NCBI GenBank assembly: GCA_020854815.1
Contig: JAHKLW010000025.1
Span: forward strand, 1-51,986
DNA length: 51,986 bases
DNA from: Methanofastidiosum sp.
GTDB taxonomy: Archaea > Methanobacteriota_B > Thermococci > Methanofastidiosales > Methanofastidiosaceae
Direction of reading: 5' to 3'
Shown here: piece after piece, positions 34,505 through 42,388 of the stretch
How the letters are laid out: each line of letters starts with the position of its first letter
How positions within the stretch are numbered: position 1 is the stretch's first letter
Translations under genes and position numbers: made by a program
The notes under the pieces: generated by a model
Database searches by the model: none
Seen by the model: the letters and a program-made list of their open reading frames with translations, nothing else
What the model was told of the DNA's origin: nothing

Positions 34505-35728
34505 ATGACATATTCAATGTATAGTGGATATATGTTTGTTTGTGTGAACGTAAATGGCATTTACCTTGTTGATAATAAAGGTAAGATTAATGATTATGAA
34601 GCTTTTTCTAAAGGTACAAAATCTTCAGTTAAATCAATGATTAAACTTGAAAACGGCAAAATTCCGTTTGAGTTAAAAAAAATATTGGAAAGAAATCCCG
34701 ATCTATCTTTAATTTCTGAATATGAATTTAAGGATAAGGGTACATTCCAATTCATCTTTCCAAATGAAGGCGGGCGCTCATTCAGAGAAAATTACATGGA
34801 TATCTTGGACAAAGCATCGATAAATGAAGATGAGTACAGAAAAAAACAAAAATCCATTCTTCAAGAGTTGGCCAGAATAAAGGTAACAAGCCTATTGGGC
34901 GAGAAAGACAAACTTATAACCCATGCAGTCTATTCGCTCAACGAATTTGATGAAACAATTAATCTATTTCTCGAAAGAATTAGAGAATGGTACTCCATTC
35001 ATTTTCCTGAAGCAGTCGCTGCTATCCCTGAAAACAAAAATCTCATTGAGTTCATTATCAAGATTGGAGATAAGTCAAAATATCTAGAAAAAAAGAATTT
35101 ACTATCCTATAACTCAACGCTTACAGATGAAACAATTGAGAGGTCTCTTGGTGTTGTTTTGGCCAGTGAGGATATCTCTCAAATAAAAGAAATTGCAGAT
35201 CTGATTGATATTTTGTATAAAAAGAAGGAAATTCTGGAAATATATATTACAAATCTAGTAAATCAAGTCGCGCCAAATACTTCTGAAGTGGCAACTCCAA
35301 TTATCACTGCAAAACTAATCTCTCATGCAGGTGGACTTAAAAATTTATCAGTTAAACCTTCGTCAACTATACAGTTAATGGGCGCAGAAAAGGCACTCTT
35401 CAGACATCTAAAAACTGGTGCTGATCCCCCCAAATATGGAATAATACTCCAAAATCCAGAAATTGGCAAAGCTCCTTGGTGGCAGAAAGGAAAAATTGCA
35501 AGAACTCTAGCTTCAAAAATAGCTATCGCGGCTAGAGTTGATAACGAAGGGGGAGAATTCATAGGGGATAAACTCAGAAATGATTTATTGAAAAGAATAT
35601 CAGAAATTGAAAGAAAGTATCCTAATGCACCACCAAAAAAAGAAAAAGAACGACAGATGGCACGGAAATTCGAATACAAGCCAAAAAAGAAATTTGAAAA
35701 ATCCAAACATAGAAAAGGAAAATTTTAA
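34505..35728 (+). CDS. nop5: NOP5/NOP56 family C/D-box RNP protein
   Basis: 407 residues from ATG 34505. An upstream frame from TTG 34451 adds a basic stretch not expected in the family, and an AAATATAAAA box ~30 nt before 34505 fits a leaderless mRNA. The central Nop domain is diagnostic: VAPNTSEVATPIITAKLISH followed by AGGLKNLSVKPSSTIQLMGA and EKALFRHLKTG. The end is a Lys-rich tail (KPKKKFEKSKHRKGKF). It scaffolds fibrillarin and L7Ae on guide RNAs for 2'-O-methylation. The usual fibrillarin neighbour is absent from the window. Confidence 0.93.
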   Translation: MTYSMYSGYMFVCVNVNGIYLVDNKGKINDYEAFSKGTKSSVKSMIKLENGKIPFELKKILERNPDLSLISEYEFKDKGTFQFIFPNEGGRSFRENYMDILDKASINEDEYRKKQKSILQELARIKVTSLLGEKDKLITHAVYSLNEFDETINLFLERIREWYSIHFPEAVAAIPENKNLIEFIIKIGDKSKYLEKKNLLSYNSTLTDETIERSLGVVLASEDISQIKEIADLIDILYKKKEILEIYITNLVNQVAPNTSEVATPIITAKLISHAGGLKNLSVKPSSTIQLMGAEKALFRHLKTGADPPKYGIILQNPEIGKAPWWQKGKIARTLASKIAIAARVDNEGGEFIGDKLRNDLLKRISEIERKYPNAPPKKEKERQMARKFEYKPKKKFEKSKHRKGKF

Positions 35729-35752
35729 ATCTTCTACATCTAATTACATTCT

Positions 35753-36118
35753 ATGCAAATAAAAATTAAAACTGATAAATTTGAGTTTAAAGCTATATTG
35801 GATGAATCTCAAACTGCAAAGGCTATCCACGAATCACTTCCATTCAAAGCCAAAGGATTTAGGTGGGGGGGAGAAATATATTTCTCAATTCCCGTCCATG
35901 TTGATTATGAAAATCCAAAAGAAATCGTTAATAAAGGAGATTTGGCATTTTGGCCACAAGGAGACGCATTCTGTATATTCTTTGGAAAAACTCCCGCTTC
36001 CTTAGAGAGGGAAATTAGGCCAGCAAGTACAGTTAATGTTTTTGGTAAAATTGATGGCCCATTAGATAACTTAAATCTAGTAAAAGACGGGGAAACTATT
36101 ATTGTAGAAAGAGATTAA
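35753..36118 (+). CDS. Cyclophilin-like fold protein (TM1367/DUF369 type)
   Basis: 121 residues. ESLPFKAKGFRWGGEIYFSI, NKGDLAFWPQGDAFCIFFGKTP and VNVFGKIDGPLDNL are stretches I associate with the small cyclophilin-like proteins of the TM1367 group. The active residues of true peptidyl-prolyl isomerases are not evident, so activity is uncertain. Its stop codon is immediately followed by the ATG of pelota, and it begins 24 nt after nop5. The three genes therefore form a likely operon of RNA and ribosome functions. Confidence 0.72.
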   Translation: MQIKIKTDKFEFKAILDESQTAKAIHESLPFKAKGFRWGGEIYFSIPVHVDYENPKEIVNKGDLAFWPQGDAFCIFFGKTPASLEREIRPASTVNVFGKIDGPLDNLNLVKDGETIIVERD

Positions 36119-37168
36119 ATGAAAATAATCCATAGAGAACTTGACAAAGGGATATTGAAGATAAGGGCGGATAATGCCGACGATCTTTGGCACCTATCTC
36201 ATATAATAGAAAGTGGAGATTTACTTTTCGGTAAAACTTATCGAAAGGAAATGAAAAAAGGTGACAAGATAAGAAGTGAGAAACTTGAACGGATTCCTGT
36301 AAAACTAGAGATTATGGTAGAAAAAATAGAGTTCTCTAAAGATGTCATGAGACTCAGGGTAACTGGGATCATAACCCAAGGGGAAGAGTCTGGAAGTCAC
36401 CATACTTTCAACATAGAAGAAGGCTCTACACTGACTCTGACTAAAAAATGGAAATCCTATCAACTAGAAAGAATTGATAGGGCAATAAAGGATACACTAA
36501 CCCCAAAAATTTTGATAGTGTGCATTGAAGAAGGAGACGCTGACTTTGGCATAATTGCTCAATATGGTGTAGATTTTCCAGTTTCTGTTTCAAGAAGTAT
36601 AGCTGGAAAACATGAAATATCCTCTAGAGACAAAGATAAACGAGAATTTTTTGCAGAAACTTCTTCTAAGATTTTAGAAATGATTCAAAAATATAATCTA
36701 AAGACCGTCATTGTTGCAGGACCCGGGTTCTACAAAGAGGAATTCATGAATTTTGTCAAAGAATACAAATCCGAGATAATAAACAATATTGTAACTGAAA
36801 ATGTGTCAACTGGTGGCAGGGCAGGGGTTTACGAATGTATAAAAAGAGGCATATTGGAAAAAGCCCAAAAAGATCTTAGAATATCCCTTGAAACTAATGC
36901 GGTGGAAAGGTTATTTGAAGCTATAATTAAAAATGATGGAGTATATGGGATTAAAGCTATTGAAAGCGCATTGGAATATGGGGCCGTTAATGAGCTCCTT
37001 ATAGTTGATCATTTTCTTAGAATAGCAGAGTTTGAAATAATAACTGAAAAATCCAGAGAACAAAAAGCCATAATACATGTAATTTCAAGTGAACATGATG
37101 CTGGTAAAAAACTTGAAGGTATTGGGGGAATTGGAGCAATTTTAAGATTTAAAATTAGCGACATTTAA
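36119..37168 (+). CDS. pelA: Pelota (Dom34) mRNA surveillance protein
   Basis: 349 residues, full length for archaeal Pelota. The N-terminal Sm-like domain opens MKIIHRELDKGILKIRADNA and includes DDLWHLSHIIESGD. The eRF1-like central domain carries ADFGIIAQYGV and the long helix region, and the C-terminal domain has VSTGGRAGVYECIKRG and SSEHDAGKKLEGIGGIGAIL. With aEF1alpha it rescues stalled ribosomes and splits them with ABCE1. It follows the cyclophilin-like gene with no gap. Its last 14 bases overlap the convergent PssA-like gene. Confidence 0.95.
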   Translation: MKIIHRELDKGILKIRADNADDLWHLSHIIESGDLLFGKTYRKEMKKGDKIRSEKLERIPVKLEIMVEKIEFSKDVMRLRVTGIITQGEESGSHHTFNIEEGSTLTLTKKWKSYQLERIDRAIKDTLTPKILIVCIEEGDADFGIIAQYGVDFPVSVSRSIAGKHEISSRDKDKREFFAETSSKILEMIQKYNLKTVIVAGPGFYKEEFMNFVKEYKSEIINNIVTENVSTGGRAGVYECIKRGILEKAQKDLRISLETNAVERLFEAIIKNDGVYGIKAIESALEYGAVNELLIVDHFLRIAEFEIITEKSREQKAIIHVISSEHDAGKKLEGIGGIGAILRFKISDI

Positions 37169-37805
37169 TTACATATGCTGTAAAAATACAGGGCAATAAA
37201 ATTAGTAATGCTCTTGAAACTATTATTATCTCTGGTGTGGGTATTAGAGAGACAAGGACAAATATTAAGCTAAATGCTACTAATGATTTTCCATTCTTTG
37301 AGGGTCTAGCAATACTAAAATTTGAAATGAAAAGGACTGATGTCAGAATTAATAAAATAGAAAATAAATAAAAAGGAATTTTTGAGAGAAAAAGTAAAAT
37401 AACAAAGATCGCCCCAAGAGTTATAGGGAGGCCAAAATATTCTTCTGAATCTAAGGCATTGAATCTTGAAAGTCTCAATAACCCAAATATAACATAGATC
37501 GCACCTAAAAATAAACTTAAAATACTATTATTTCCAGAGCTAATAAAAATATAAGCCGGAACTATCCCAAAAGAGATTATATCCGACAATGAATCTAGTG
37601 ACTTGCCAAACTCGTCACAATTATTCTTTTTCCTAGCCAAAAATCCATCAAAACTATCAAAAAATATACAAAAGAAGACTATCTTAGAAGCAATAAATAG
37701 ATCCCCAACAATTATAAAATATATGGCCGAAAAGCCTAAGATTCCATTTATAATTGTAAAAATATCGGGCAAAGAAACAAAAGCTGTTATCCCTAGTTTG
37801 TTCAT
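37155..37805 (-). CDS. pssA: CDP-alcohol phosphatidyltransferase, probable archaetidylserine synthase
   Basis: 216 residues from ATG 37805; a TTG at 37823, overlapping the lrp stop, is an alternative. The CDP-alcohol motif D-G-x2-A-R-x8-G-x3-D-x3-D is intact in FDGFLARKKNNCDEFGKSLD and its continuation DSLSDIISFG. Seven or so membrane helices and the opening VSLPDIFTIINGILG fit the PssA branch, which in archaea makes archaetidylserine from CDP-archaeol and serine. Inositol or glycerol phosphate acceptors cannot be excluded. It is probably in one transcript with the Lrp regulator and overlaps the 3' end of pelA. Confidence 0.82.
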   Translation of the reverse strand: MNKLGITAFVSLPDIFTIINGILGFSAIYFIIVGDLFIASKIVFFCIFFDSFDGFLARKKNNCDEFGKSLDSLSDIISFGIVPAYIFISSGNNSILSLFLGAIYVIFGLLRLSRFNALDSEEYFGLPITLGAIFVILLFLSKIPFYLFSILLILTSVLFISNFSIARPSKNGKSLVAFSLIFVLVSLIPTPEIIIVSRALLILLPCIFTAYVIKCR

Positions 37806-37815
37806 GATATCATTT

Positions 37816-38259
37816 TTAATCAAATTTCACTCGAATATCTTCTTTAATCGTGTTTAATACGAGTGAAGTGTTGGTTTTATCTACATTCTCAAATGTTTGC
37901 AGCTCTTTTACGAAATTATTGAGCTGCCCTCTATTCCTAAATCGGGCAATGATAACTGCATCATAGTTTCCCGTTACGTTATAGATAGAAACTATGTTAT
38001 TGAATTTATCAAGAAGGGATGCAACATCCTGTAGTTTGCCTCTCTTTATCGTAACATTAATCACTGCAACAAAATCGTAACCAGCCTTTGATGGTTCAAC
38101 AACTGGAATATAACCTTTAATAATACCTTCATCTTCCATCTTTTTAATTCTGTGAGAAATAGTTCCTACTGCAATGTTAAGATTCTTTGATAATTCTCTA
38201 AAAGAAAGCCGTGAGTCTTTATTGAGTTCTGATATTATCTTTTTATCTAGTTCATCCAT
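37816..38259 (-). CDS. Lrp/AsnC-family transcription regulator
   Basis: 147 residues from ATG 38259, next to a GGTGA site; a longer TTG frame begins at 38271. The N-terminal helix-turn-helix reads LDKKIISELNKDSRLSFREL, then NLNIAVGTISHRIKKMEDEG. The C-terminal RAM effector domain spans about residues 65-145, with GNYDAVIIARFRNRGQLNNF near 105. Members sense amino acids as octamers of dimers and usually control their own gene. The ligand is unknown. The promoter region carries a 12-bp palindrome and flanking inverted AATCCTCA repeats that could be its own operator. Confidence 0.9.
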   Translation of the reverse strand: MDELDKKIISELNKDSRLSFRELSKNLNIAVGTISHRIKKMEDEGIIKGYIPVVEPSKAGYDFVAVINVTIKRGKLQDVASLLDKFNNIVSIYNVTGNYDAVIIARFRNRGQLNNFVKELQTFENVDKTNTSLVLNTIKEDIRVKFD

Positions 38260-38319
38260 AATCCTCACCAAATTTATTACTAGGAATTACTATAAAAGCT
38301 TTTACTAAAAATGAGGATT
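38260..38319. promoter_or_regulatory. lrp promoter with palindrome TAAAAGCTTTTA and flanking inverted repeat
   Basis: AATCCTCA at 38260-38267 and its exact complement TGAGGATT at 38312-38319 flank a perfect 12-bp palindrome TAAAAGCTTTTA at 38293-38304. Read on the minus strand, the palindrome is part of the BRE/TATA element (AAGCTTTTATAGTAA) about 30 nt before lrp. Lrp autoregulation is a reasonable inference; the half-sites are spaced unlike a single dimer site. Confidence 0.4.
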
Positions 38320-38358
38320 TATAATAAGGATTATTAAAAATATTAAATAAAATTAAAA

Positions 38359-39066
38359 TTAAATTTTATAGGTTATAGACACTGTAGCACTTATCTCTAC
38401 ATCTTCTGGTGGGACAGATGTAGCTTCGTCCTTGACTGCTGAAAAGACTCTATTGTATGGAACTATGTTGTATGAAGACTCGTTCATATAAGTAATCTTT
38501 CCAAGTTTAAAGTTGCCTGCTTCTGCCATAGCGTTTGCTTTAACTTGAGCTACTTTGACTGCTTCTTTAATAATTTTTATTTTGACTTCTTGCATTTTTG
38601 CGTCGCTTAGGCCGAATTCAATGTTGTTTATTCTGTTAGCACCTGCTTTAATAGATGCGTCAACTACATTTCCAACTTTACTTGTGTCGGTAGTTATTAC
38701 TTTTAAACCGTAAACTGCCCTATAACCTAACAAAGTTGGTTCGCTATCCCTTGGGTAATAATATTCAGGGTATATGCTGAATGTATCTGTTTGGATTTTG
38801 TCGGAAGGTATGCCCTCCTTTTCTAAAGCCTGTATCACTTGGCCTAATATTCTTGAAGCTTCTTGCTGCGACAGCAAAGCTGTATCGTTTCTTGTTTCAA
38901 TATATACATATATTATAGCTTGATCTGGCGCTTCTTTAATTAATGCAGTTCCAGTTACTTGTAACTGGCTATATTGCCCTTGTGTTGCGGGCTTTAATAC
39001 TGCAACTGTCACCAAACCTAGTGCTAAGATAATTGCTACGATACCATAGATTATTTCCTTTTCCAT
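38359..39066 (-). CDS. SIMPL-domain (DUF541) protein, membrane-anchored or secreted
   Basis: 235 residues from ATG 39066, chosen for the GGAGGCGA ribosome site 8 nt upstream. An N-terminal signal or anchor helix (IIYGIVAIILALGLVTVAVL) is followed by the SIMPL domain: VTGTALIKEAPDQAIIYVYI, GIPSDKIQTDTFSIYPEYYY and INNIEFGLSDAKMQEVKIKI are family hallmarks. These proteins form rings outside the membrane in some bacteria; the role in archaea is not established. No obvious functional partner flanks it. Confidence 0.85.
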   Translation of the reverse strand: MEKEIIYGIVAIILALGLVTVAVLKPATQGQYSQLQVTGTALIKEAPDQAIIYVYIETRNDTALLSQQEASRILGQVIQALEKEGIPSDKIQTDTFSIYPEYYYPRDSEPTLLGYRAVYGLKVITTDTSKVGNVVDASIKAGANRINNIEFGLSDAKMQEVKIKIIKEAVKVAQVKANAMAEAGNFKLGKITYMNESSYNIVPYNRVFSAVKDEATSVPPEDVEISATVSITYKI

Positions 39067-39155
39067 GTATATCGCCTCCAATAATACAGGTATAGAAAAA
39101 CTATATAAGGATTATGATAAGGTTTAATATACTTTGAAGCTATATATAAAAGAGA

Positions 39156-39665
39156 TTAAAGATACTTTTGAAGATCTTTCTGAAGTGCCAACAATCTTTG
39201 GATTGAAGAATGACCCTCCCCCAATTCTATTATAAATCTTTGAAATACTTTTTCAAAGTTAACTTGTACACCATTAATAAAAAAATTATCTGCGTGGCAC
39301 ACTATTCTCTCTTCTATGGTTTCAGGTATGTAATTGTTATTTGGTAAACCGAATTTATCTGCATCTCTTTTGTCGATTCCAGACCCAATATGCCTTTCGC
39401 ATATCAAAGCAATCTTCTCATCTATACCTTTATTCCTGATAATTTCTGCGCCAATTACTCCATGATATATGCCATTTATTTTTGATCTCCCTATATCGTG
39501 CAAAAGTCCACCTATTTCAATTAGATTTATATCTAGTTCAAAATCTTTAGAAGCTTTTTCACCTATCTCTTTAGCATACTTAGAAACATTTATACAGTGG
39601 CTTATAATTTTTTCAGAACAACCTTCAGTTCTTAGTAGTGATATTGCTTCTTCTTTAGATATCAT
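39156..39665 (-). CDS. HD-domain phosphohydrolase
   Basis: 169 residues. The HD metal site is complete: ISHCINVSKYAKEIG (first His) near residue 20, GGLLHDIGRSK near 52 (HD pair), HGVIGAEIIR near 68 and the distal CHADNFF near 123 (last Asp). It resembles the small archaeal HDIG-type proteins (TIGR00295 group) of unknown substrate; nucleotides or cyclic nucleotides are possible. It begins 9 nt after the TFE gene, so the two are likely co-transcribed. Confidence 0.85.
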   Translation of the reverse strand: MISKEEAISLLRTEGCSEKIISHCINVSKYAKEIGEKASKDFELDINLIEIGGLLHDIGRSKINGIYHGVIGAEIIRNKGIDEKIALICERHIGSGIDKRDADKFGLPNNNYIPETIEERIVCHADNFFINGVQVNFEKVFQRFIIELGEGHSSIQRLLALQKDLQKYL

Positions 39666-39673
39666 GACGATCT

Positions 39674-40174
39674 TTAGTTGGCTTCAACTTTTTTGAATTT
39701 TTCCAAAGCTTCTTCTAGTTCTTTTATCATTTCAGAGTTGTCAAAGAAATCTAGTTTTTCTCCACAGATATTACATTTAAAACTAAGTTGCTCTGCGACA
39801 TCAAATGGGACCTTAGAACAGTTATTTTTGCACGCAAAAAACATATTATCTTGTTCATATTCTAGTAATTCTTCAAGATGTTCGGAATAGTCTTTCTCTC
39901 TCTTTTCGATTACTTCTGGTGCTTTTGAAAGGTCCATTTTCCAATAATAAATATACCAACCAGTTTCTTTATCTTTTATCCTTCTATATGTAGCAAGCCT
40001 ATTGTCATAGAGCTTATATAGTGCTCTCCTTACGTTATTAATCCTTAAATGAGTAACTTTAGAGATTTCTTCATCAGTTGCTTCTTTTTCATAGATAATG
40101 TTTGCAACCTCAACACCTTCTTCGCCCAATAACTCTTCAAGAAAATCAAATAGTAATCTTTGATCTAATTCCAT
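39674..40174 (-). CDS. tfe: Transcription initiation factor TFE, alpha subunit
   Basis: 166 residues. An extended winged-helix domain occupies residues 1-80 (KVTHLRINNVRRALYKLYDN with the recognition helix), followed by a charged helix and a zinc ribbon with two Cys pairs: FFACKNNCSK near 115 and FKCNICGEKLDF near 138. This is the archaeal TFIIE-alpha layout. It helps TBP and TFB open promoters with RNA polymerase. The gene heads a small unit with the HD protein. An upstream ~250-nt spacer separates it from the divergent DUF554 gene. Confidence 0.93.
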   Translation of the reverse strand: MELDQRLLFDFLEELLGEEGVEVANIIYEKEATDEEISKVTHLRINNVRRALYKLYDNRLATYRRIKDKETGWYIYYWKMDLSKAPEVIEKREKDYSEHLEELLEYEQDNMFFACKNNCSKVPFDVAEQLSFKCNICGEKLDFFDNSEMIKELEEALEKFKKVEAN

Positions 40175-40422
40175 GATATCCCTTCAATTAAAAATTCAAA
40201 GCAATAGTTTATTATGTCGTTTTTTTATATAAATGTTTGCTTCTACGTGACTTTTAATTATGAGAAAGAGAGATATATTTAAACTTTTCGGCAACGATTA
40301 AAATACGCGTATCGACAATATTTTGCATATAAATAACATCTATTTATCAGTTGTTTTTATTTAAATAGGGAATGTAAAAAGAAATTAGATAGATTTTTAA
40401 GTGAATTTTTTAATTTTTTTTC

Positions 40423-41100
40423 ATGCTAGGAACAATAGTAAACGTCGTTGCAATTATTCTGGGTAGCATACTGGGTATTTTGATTAAATCACGATTTCCA
40501 AAAAAGATAAATAAGATTATATTTCAAGTTATAGGATTATTTACAATTACATTGGGAATTACAATGGCAATAAAGACAAATAATATACTAGTAGTTGCGT
40601 TTAGCCTTATTATTGGTTCTGTAATTGGAGAAAGTATAGATATAGAAAAATATCTTGAGAGATTCAGTGAAAAGTTGAGAAATAAGCTTAAGAATTCAAG
40701 TGATAAATTTTCTGAAGGTTTTATTACTGCTACATTGATATACTGTATTGGCCCAATGGCTATACTTGGATCTATAGAAGAAGGCCTTGGCAATCCCCCA
40801 AGCTTATTGTTTGCAAAGTCCGTATTAGATGGAGTTGCATCTATTGCATTGGCTTCTGCTTTGGGAATAGGGGTGATGTTCTCAGCTATTCCCCTCTTTA
40901 TATATCAAGGCGGAATTACATTATTCGCTAGTTATGTTAGTAATTACCTAAGCGATGCCCTTGTCGTTGAACTCAGTGCAGTTGGAGGAATACTACTTTT
41001 AGGGCTTGGAATGAATATTGCCGAAATTAAGAAATTCAAAGTGGTAAATATGCTACCAAGTCTTGTTGTAATAGTTGTCTTAAGTTATTTTTTTATATAG
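40423..41100 (+). CDS. DUF554 family membrane protein
   Basis: 225 residues with about seven helices. The opening LGTIVNVVAIILGSILGILI, the segment KTNNILVVAFSLIIGSVIGE near residue 48 and FITATLIYCIGPMAILGSIE near 98 are characteristic of DUF554 (YdfK-like) proteins, whose transport function is unproven. The gene starts 38 nt after a TTTTTAA-type box without a ribosome site. TPI follows 54 nt downstream on the same strand but appears unrelated in function. Confidence 0.87.
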   Translation: MLGTIVNVVAIILGSILGILIKSRFPKKINKIIFQVIGLFTITLGITMAIKTNNILVVAFSLIIGSVIGESIDIEKYLERFSEKLRNKLKNSSDKFSEGFITATLIYCIGPMAILGSIEEGLGNPPSLLFAKSVLDGVASIALASALGIGVMFSAIPLFIYQGGITLFASYVSNYLSDALVVELSAVGGILLLGLGMNIAEIKKFKVVNMLPSLVVIVVLSYFFI

Positions 41101-41154
41101 ATGTCTCATGCAAAAGAATAAAAACAGACTCTTAACTTAATTAATTGTGATAAA

Positions 41155-41829
41155 ATGAAAACACCAATAATTCTTGTTAATTTTAAGATTTATAATGAAA
41201 TATCAGGGTCTAGAGGACTTGAACTAGCAAGGATATGTGAAACAATATCTAAAAAAACAGGAGTTAATATATCAATCGCTCCTCAAATTGTCGATTTGTC
41301 ATATATATCTGAAAAAGTTGATATACCCGTATTTTCACAGCATGCAGACAATATCAAACCAGGAAGCGGAACTGGGAAAACAACCTTGGAAGGTATCAAA
41401 GCATCAAAGGCTGTTGGCACCCTTATTAATCATTCTGAAAATAGATTAAAAATAGCAGATATAGATTCAATAGTGAATAGATGTAAGGAGTTAGAACTAA
41501 TATCAGTAGTTTGTACTAATAATATAGCAGTAAGTAAAGCTGTGGCGATGTTTGACCCCACATTTATTGCTGTTGAGCCACCCGAGTTAATCGGAGGCGA
41601 TATATCTGTTACTGATGCCGATCCAGGAATTGTTAAAAATACTGTTAAAATTATTAGAGATATTGCACCTAATGTGAAAGTTCTATGTGGAGCGGGCGTA
41701 AAAAATGGAAAAGATGTTAATAAGGCACTTGAACTAGGGGCCGAAGGAGTTCTGCTGGCATCGGGAGTTACAAAAGCAAAAAATCCTCTTTCGATTTTAG
41801 AGGATCTTGCTAAAGGCGCCATAAGATAA
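41155..41829 (+). CDS. tpiA: Triosephosphate isomerase, archaeal type
   Basis: 224 residues, the short archaeal version (~220 aa versus ~250 in bacteria). Catalytic residues are visible: Lys in VNFKIYNE near residue 9, His in LINHSENR near 92 and Glu in FIAVEPPELIGG near 140. The phosphate-binding VLCGAGVKNGKD and GVLLASGVTKAKNP follow. It interconverts DHAP and glyceraldehyde-3-P, completing the triose step of the glycolytic genes at 10.5-15 kb. The stop codon lies inside a 7-bp inverted repeat (41824-41838) that precedes marR. Confidence 0.95.
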   Translation: MKTPIILVNFKIYNEISGSRGLELARICETISKKTGVNISIAPQIVDLSYISEKVDIPVFSQHADNIKPGSGTGKTTLEGIKASKAVGTLINHSENRLKIADIDSIVNRCKELELISVVCTNNIAVSKAVAMFDPTFIAVEPPELIGGDISVTDADPGIVKNTVKIIRDIAPNVKVLCGAGVKNGKDVNKALELGAEGVLLASGVTKAKNPLSILEDLAKGAIR

Positions 41830-41838
41830 TTATTATCT
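41824..41838. repeat. Inverted repeat AGATAAT-T-ATTATCT upstream of marR
   Basis: Perfect 7-bp arms with a 1-nt spacer, overlapping the tpiA stop codon, about 60 nt before marR. No T tract follows, so it reads as a possible operator or mRNA hairpin and not as a clear terminator. It does not match the half-sites found before the efflux ATPase. Confidence 0.4.
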
Positions 41839-41895
41839 CATATAGGGGGATTAAGCGCGAAAAAAAATAACATAGGGAAAAAATTTTCAGAAATT

Positions 41896-42297
41896 ATGAG
41901 GTATTCCCACCTATACATGAAAGAAGAACTAAAAGATACCGAGATATGTAGGGGGCCATTCCATTTTTTGATGTGTATCCATGAAAATGAGGGTATATGC
42001 CAAGAGGATCTCTCTAGAGAATTAAGGCTGGATAAAACAACCACAACTAGAACCCTTCAAAAACTATTAACGGGTGGATATATCTCAAAAGAAAAAAATG
42101 TTGAAGACAAAAGAATGTATCGTGTTTATATTACTTTAAAGGGAAAAGAATTAATCAATAATCGCAAAGCTATTTTCTCATCATTAGACAAGATTATGCT
42201 TGGGGGGCTAACAAACGAAGAAAAAGATATGCTTGAAAAGCTTCTAACAAGAATAGCTCAGAATCTTATTAAAGAAGTCAAAGGCGACAAGAAATGA
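41896..42297 (+). CDS. MarR-family transcription regulator
   Basis: 133 residues from ATG 41896. The winged helix core ENEGICQEDLSRELRLDKTT plus TTRTLQKLLTGGYISKEKNV and the wing DKRMYRVYITLKGKEL match MarR proteins. The family usually starts ~20 residues earlier; the frame is open upstream (…IGKKFSEIMRYSHLYMKEEL), but only ATA/ATT codons are available there, so the start may be atypical. It stands directly before a DrrAB efflux pair whose promoter carries a MarR-like palindrome, so it is the likely repressor of that pair. Confidence 0.87.
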   Translation: MRYSHLYMKEELKDTEICRGPFHFLMCIHENEGICQEDLSRELRLDKTTTTRTLQKLLTGGYISKEKNVEDKRMYRVYITLKGKELINNRKAIFSSLDKIMLGGLTNEEKDMLEKLLTRIAQNLIKEVKGDKK

Positions 42298-42328
42298 GAA
42301 ATTTAGACCCCTAAAATACTATAAAGAA

Positions 42329-42373
42329 TACAACGATACTTTTATAAATTAGTTGTAAATACAACTTTCGTTG
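42329..42373 (+). promoter_or_regulatory. Promoter and probable MarR operator of the efflux operon
   Basis: A TATA element ACTTTTATAAATT (42338-42350) is framed by the half-site TACAAC at 42329-42334 and the palindrome GTTGTA-AA-TACAAC at 42352-42365. An outer inverted repeat CAACGA (42331-42336) / TCGTTG (42368-42373) surrounds all of it. A TTGTA-centred palindrome over the promoter and start region is what a MarR dimer would bind to block transcription. Confidence 0.6.
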
Positions 42374-42388
42374 AATGGGGTGTGTTGG

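Noticed and set aside
35323-35706. 127-codon minus-strand frame inside nop5
   Set aside because: Mirror of the conserved Nop domain codons; no start signal and no family resemblance.
40175-40422. Small RNA or tRNA in the tfe/DUF554 spacer
   Set aside because: No cloverleaf, no T-loop GTTCNANNC pattern and no GC-rich block, which a stable RNA in an AT-rich genome would probably show.
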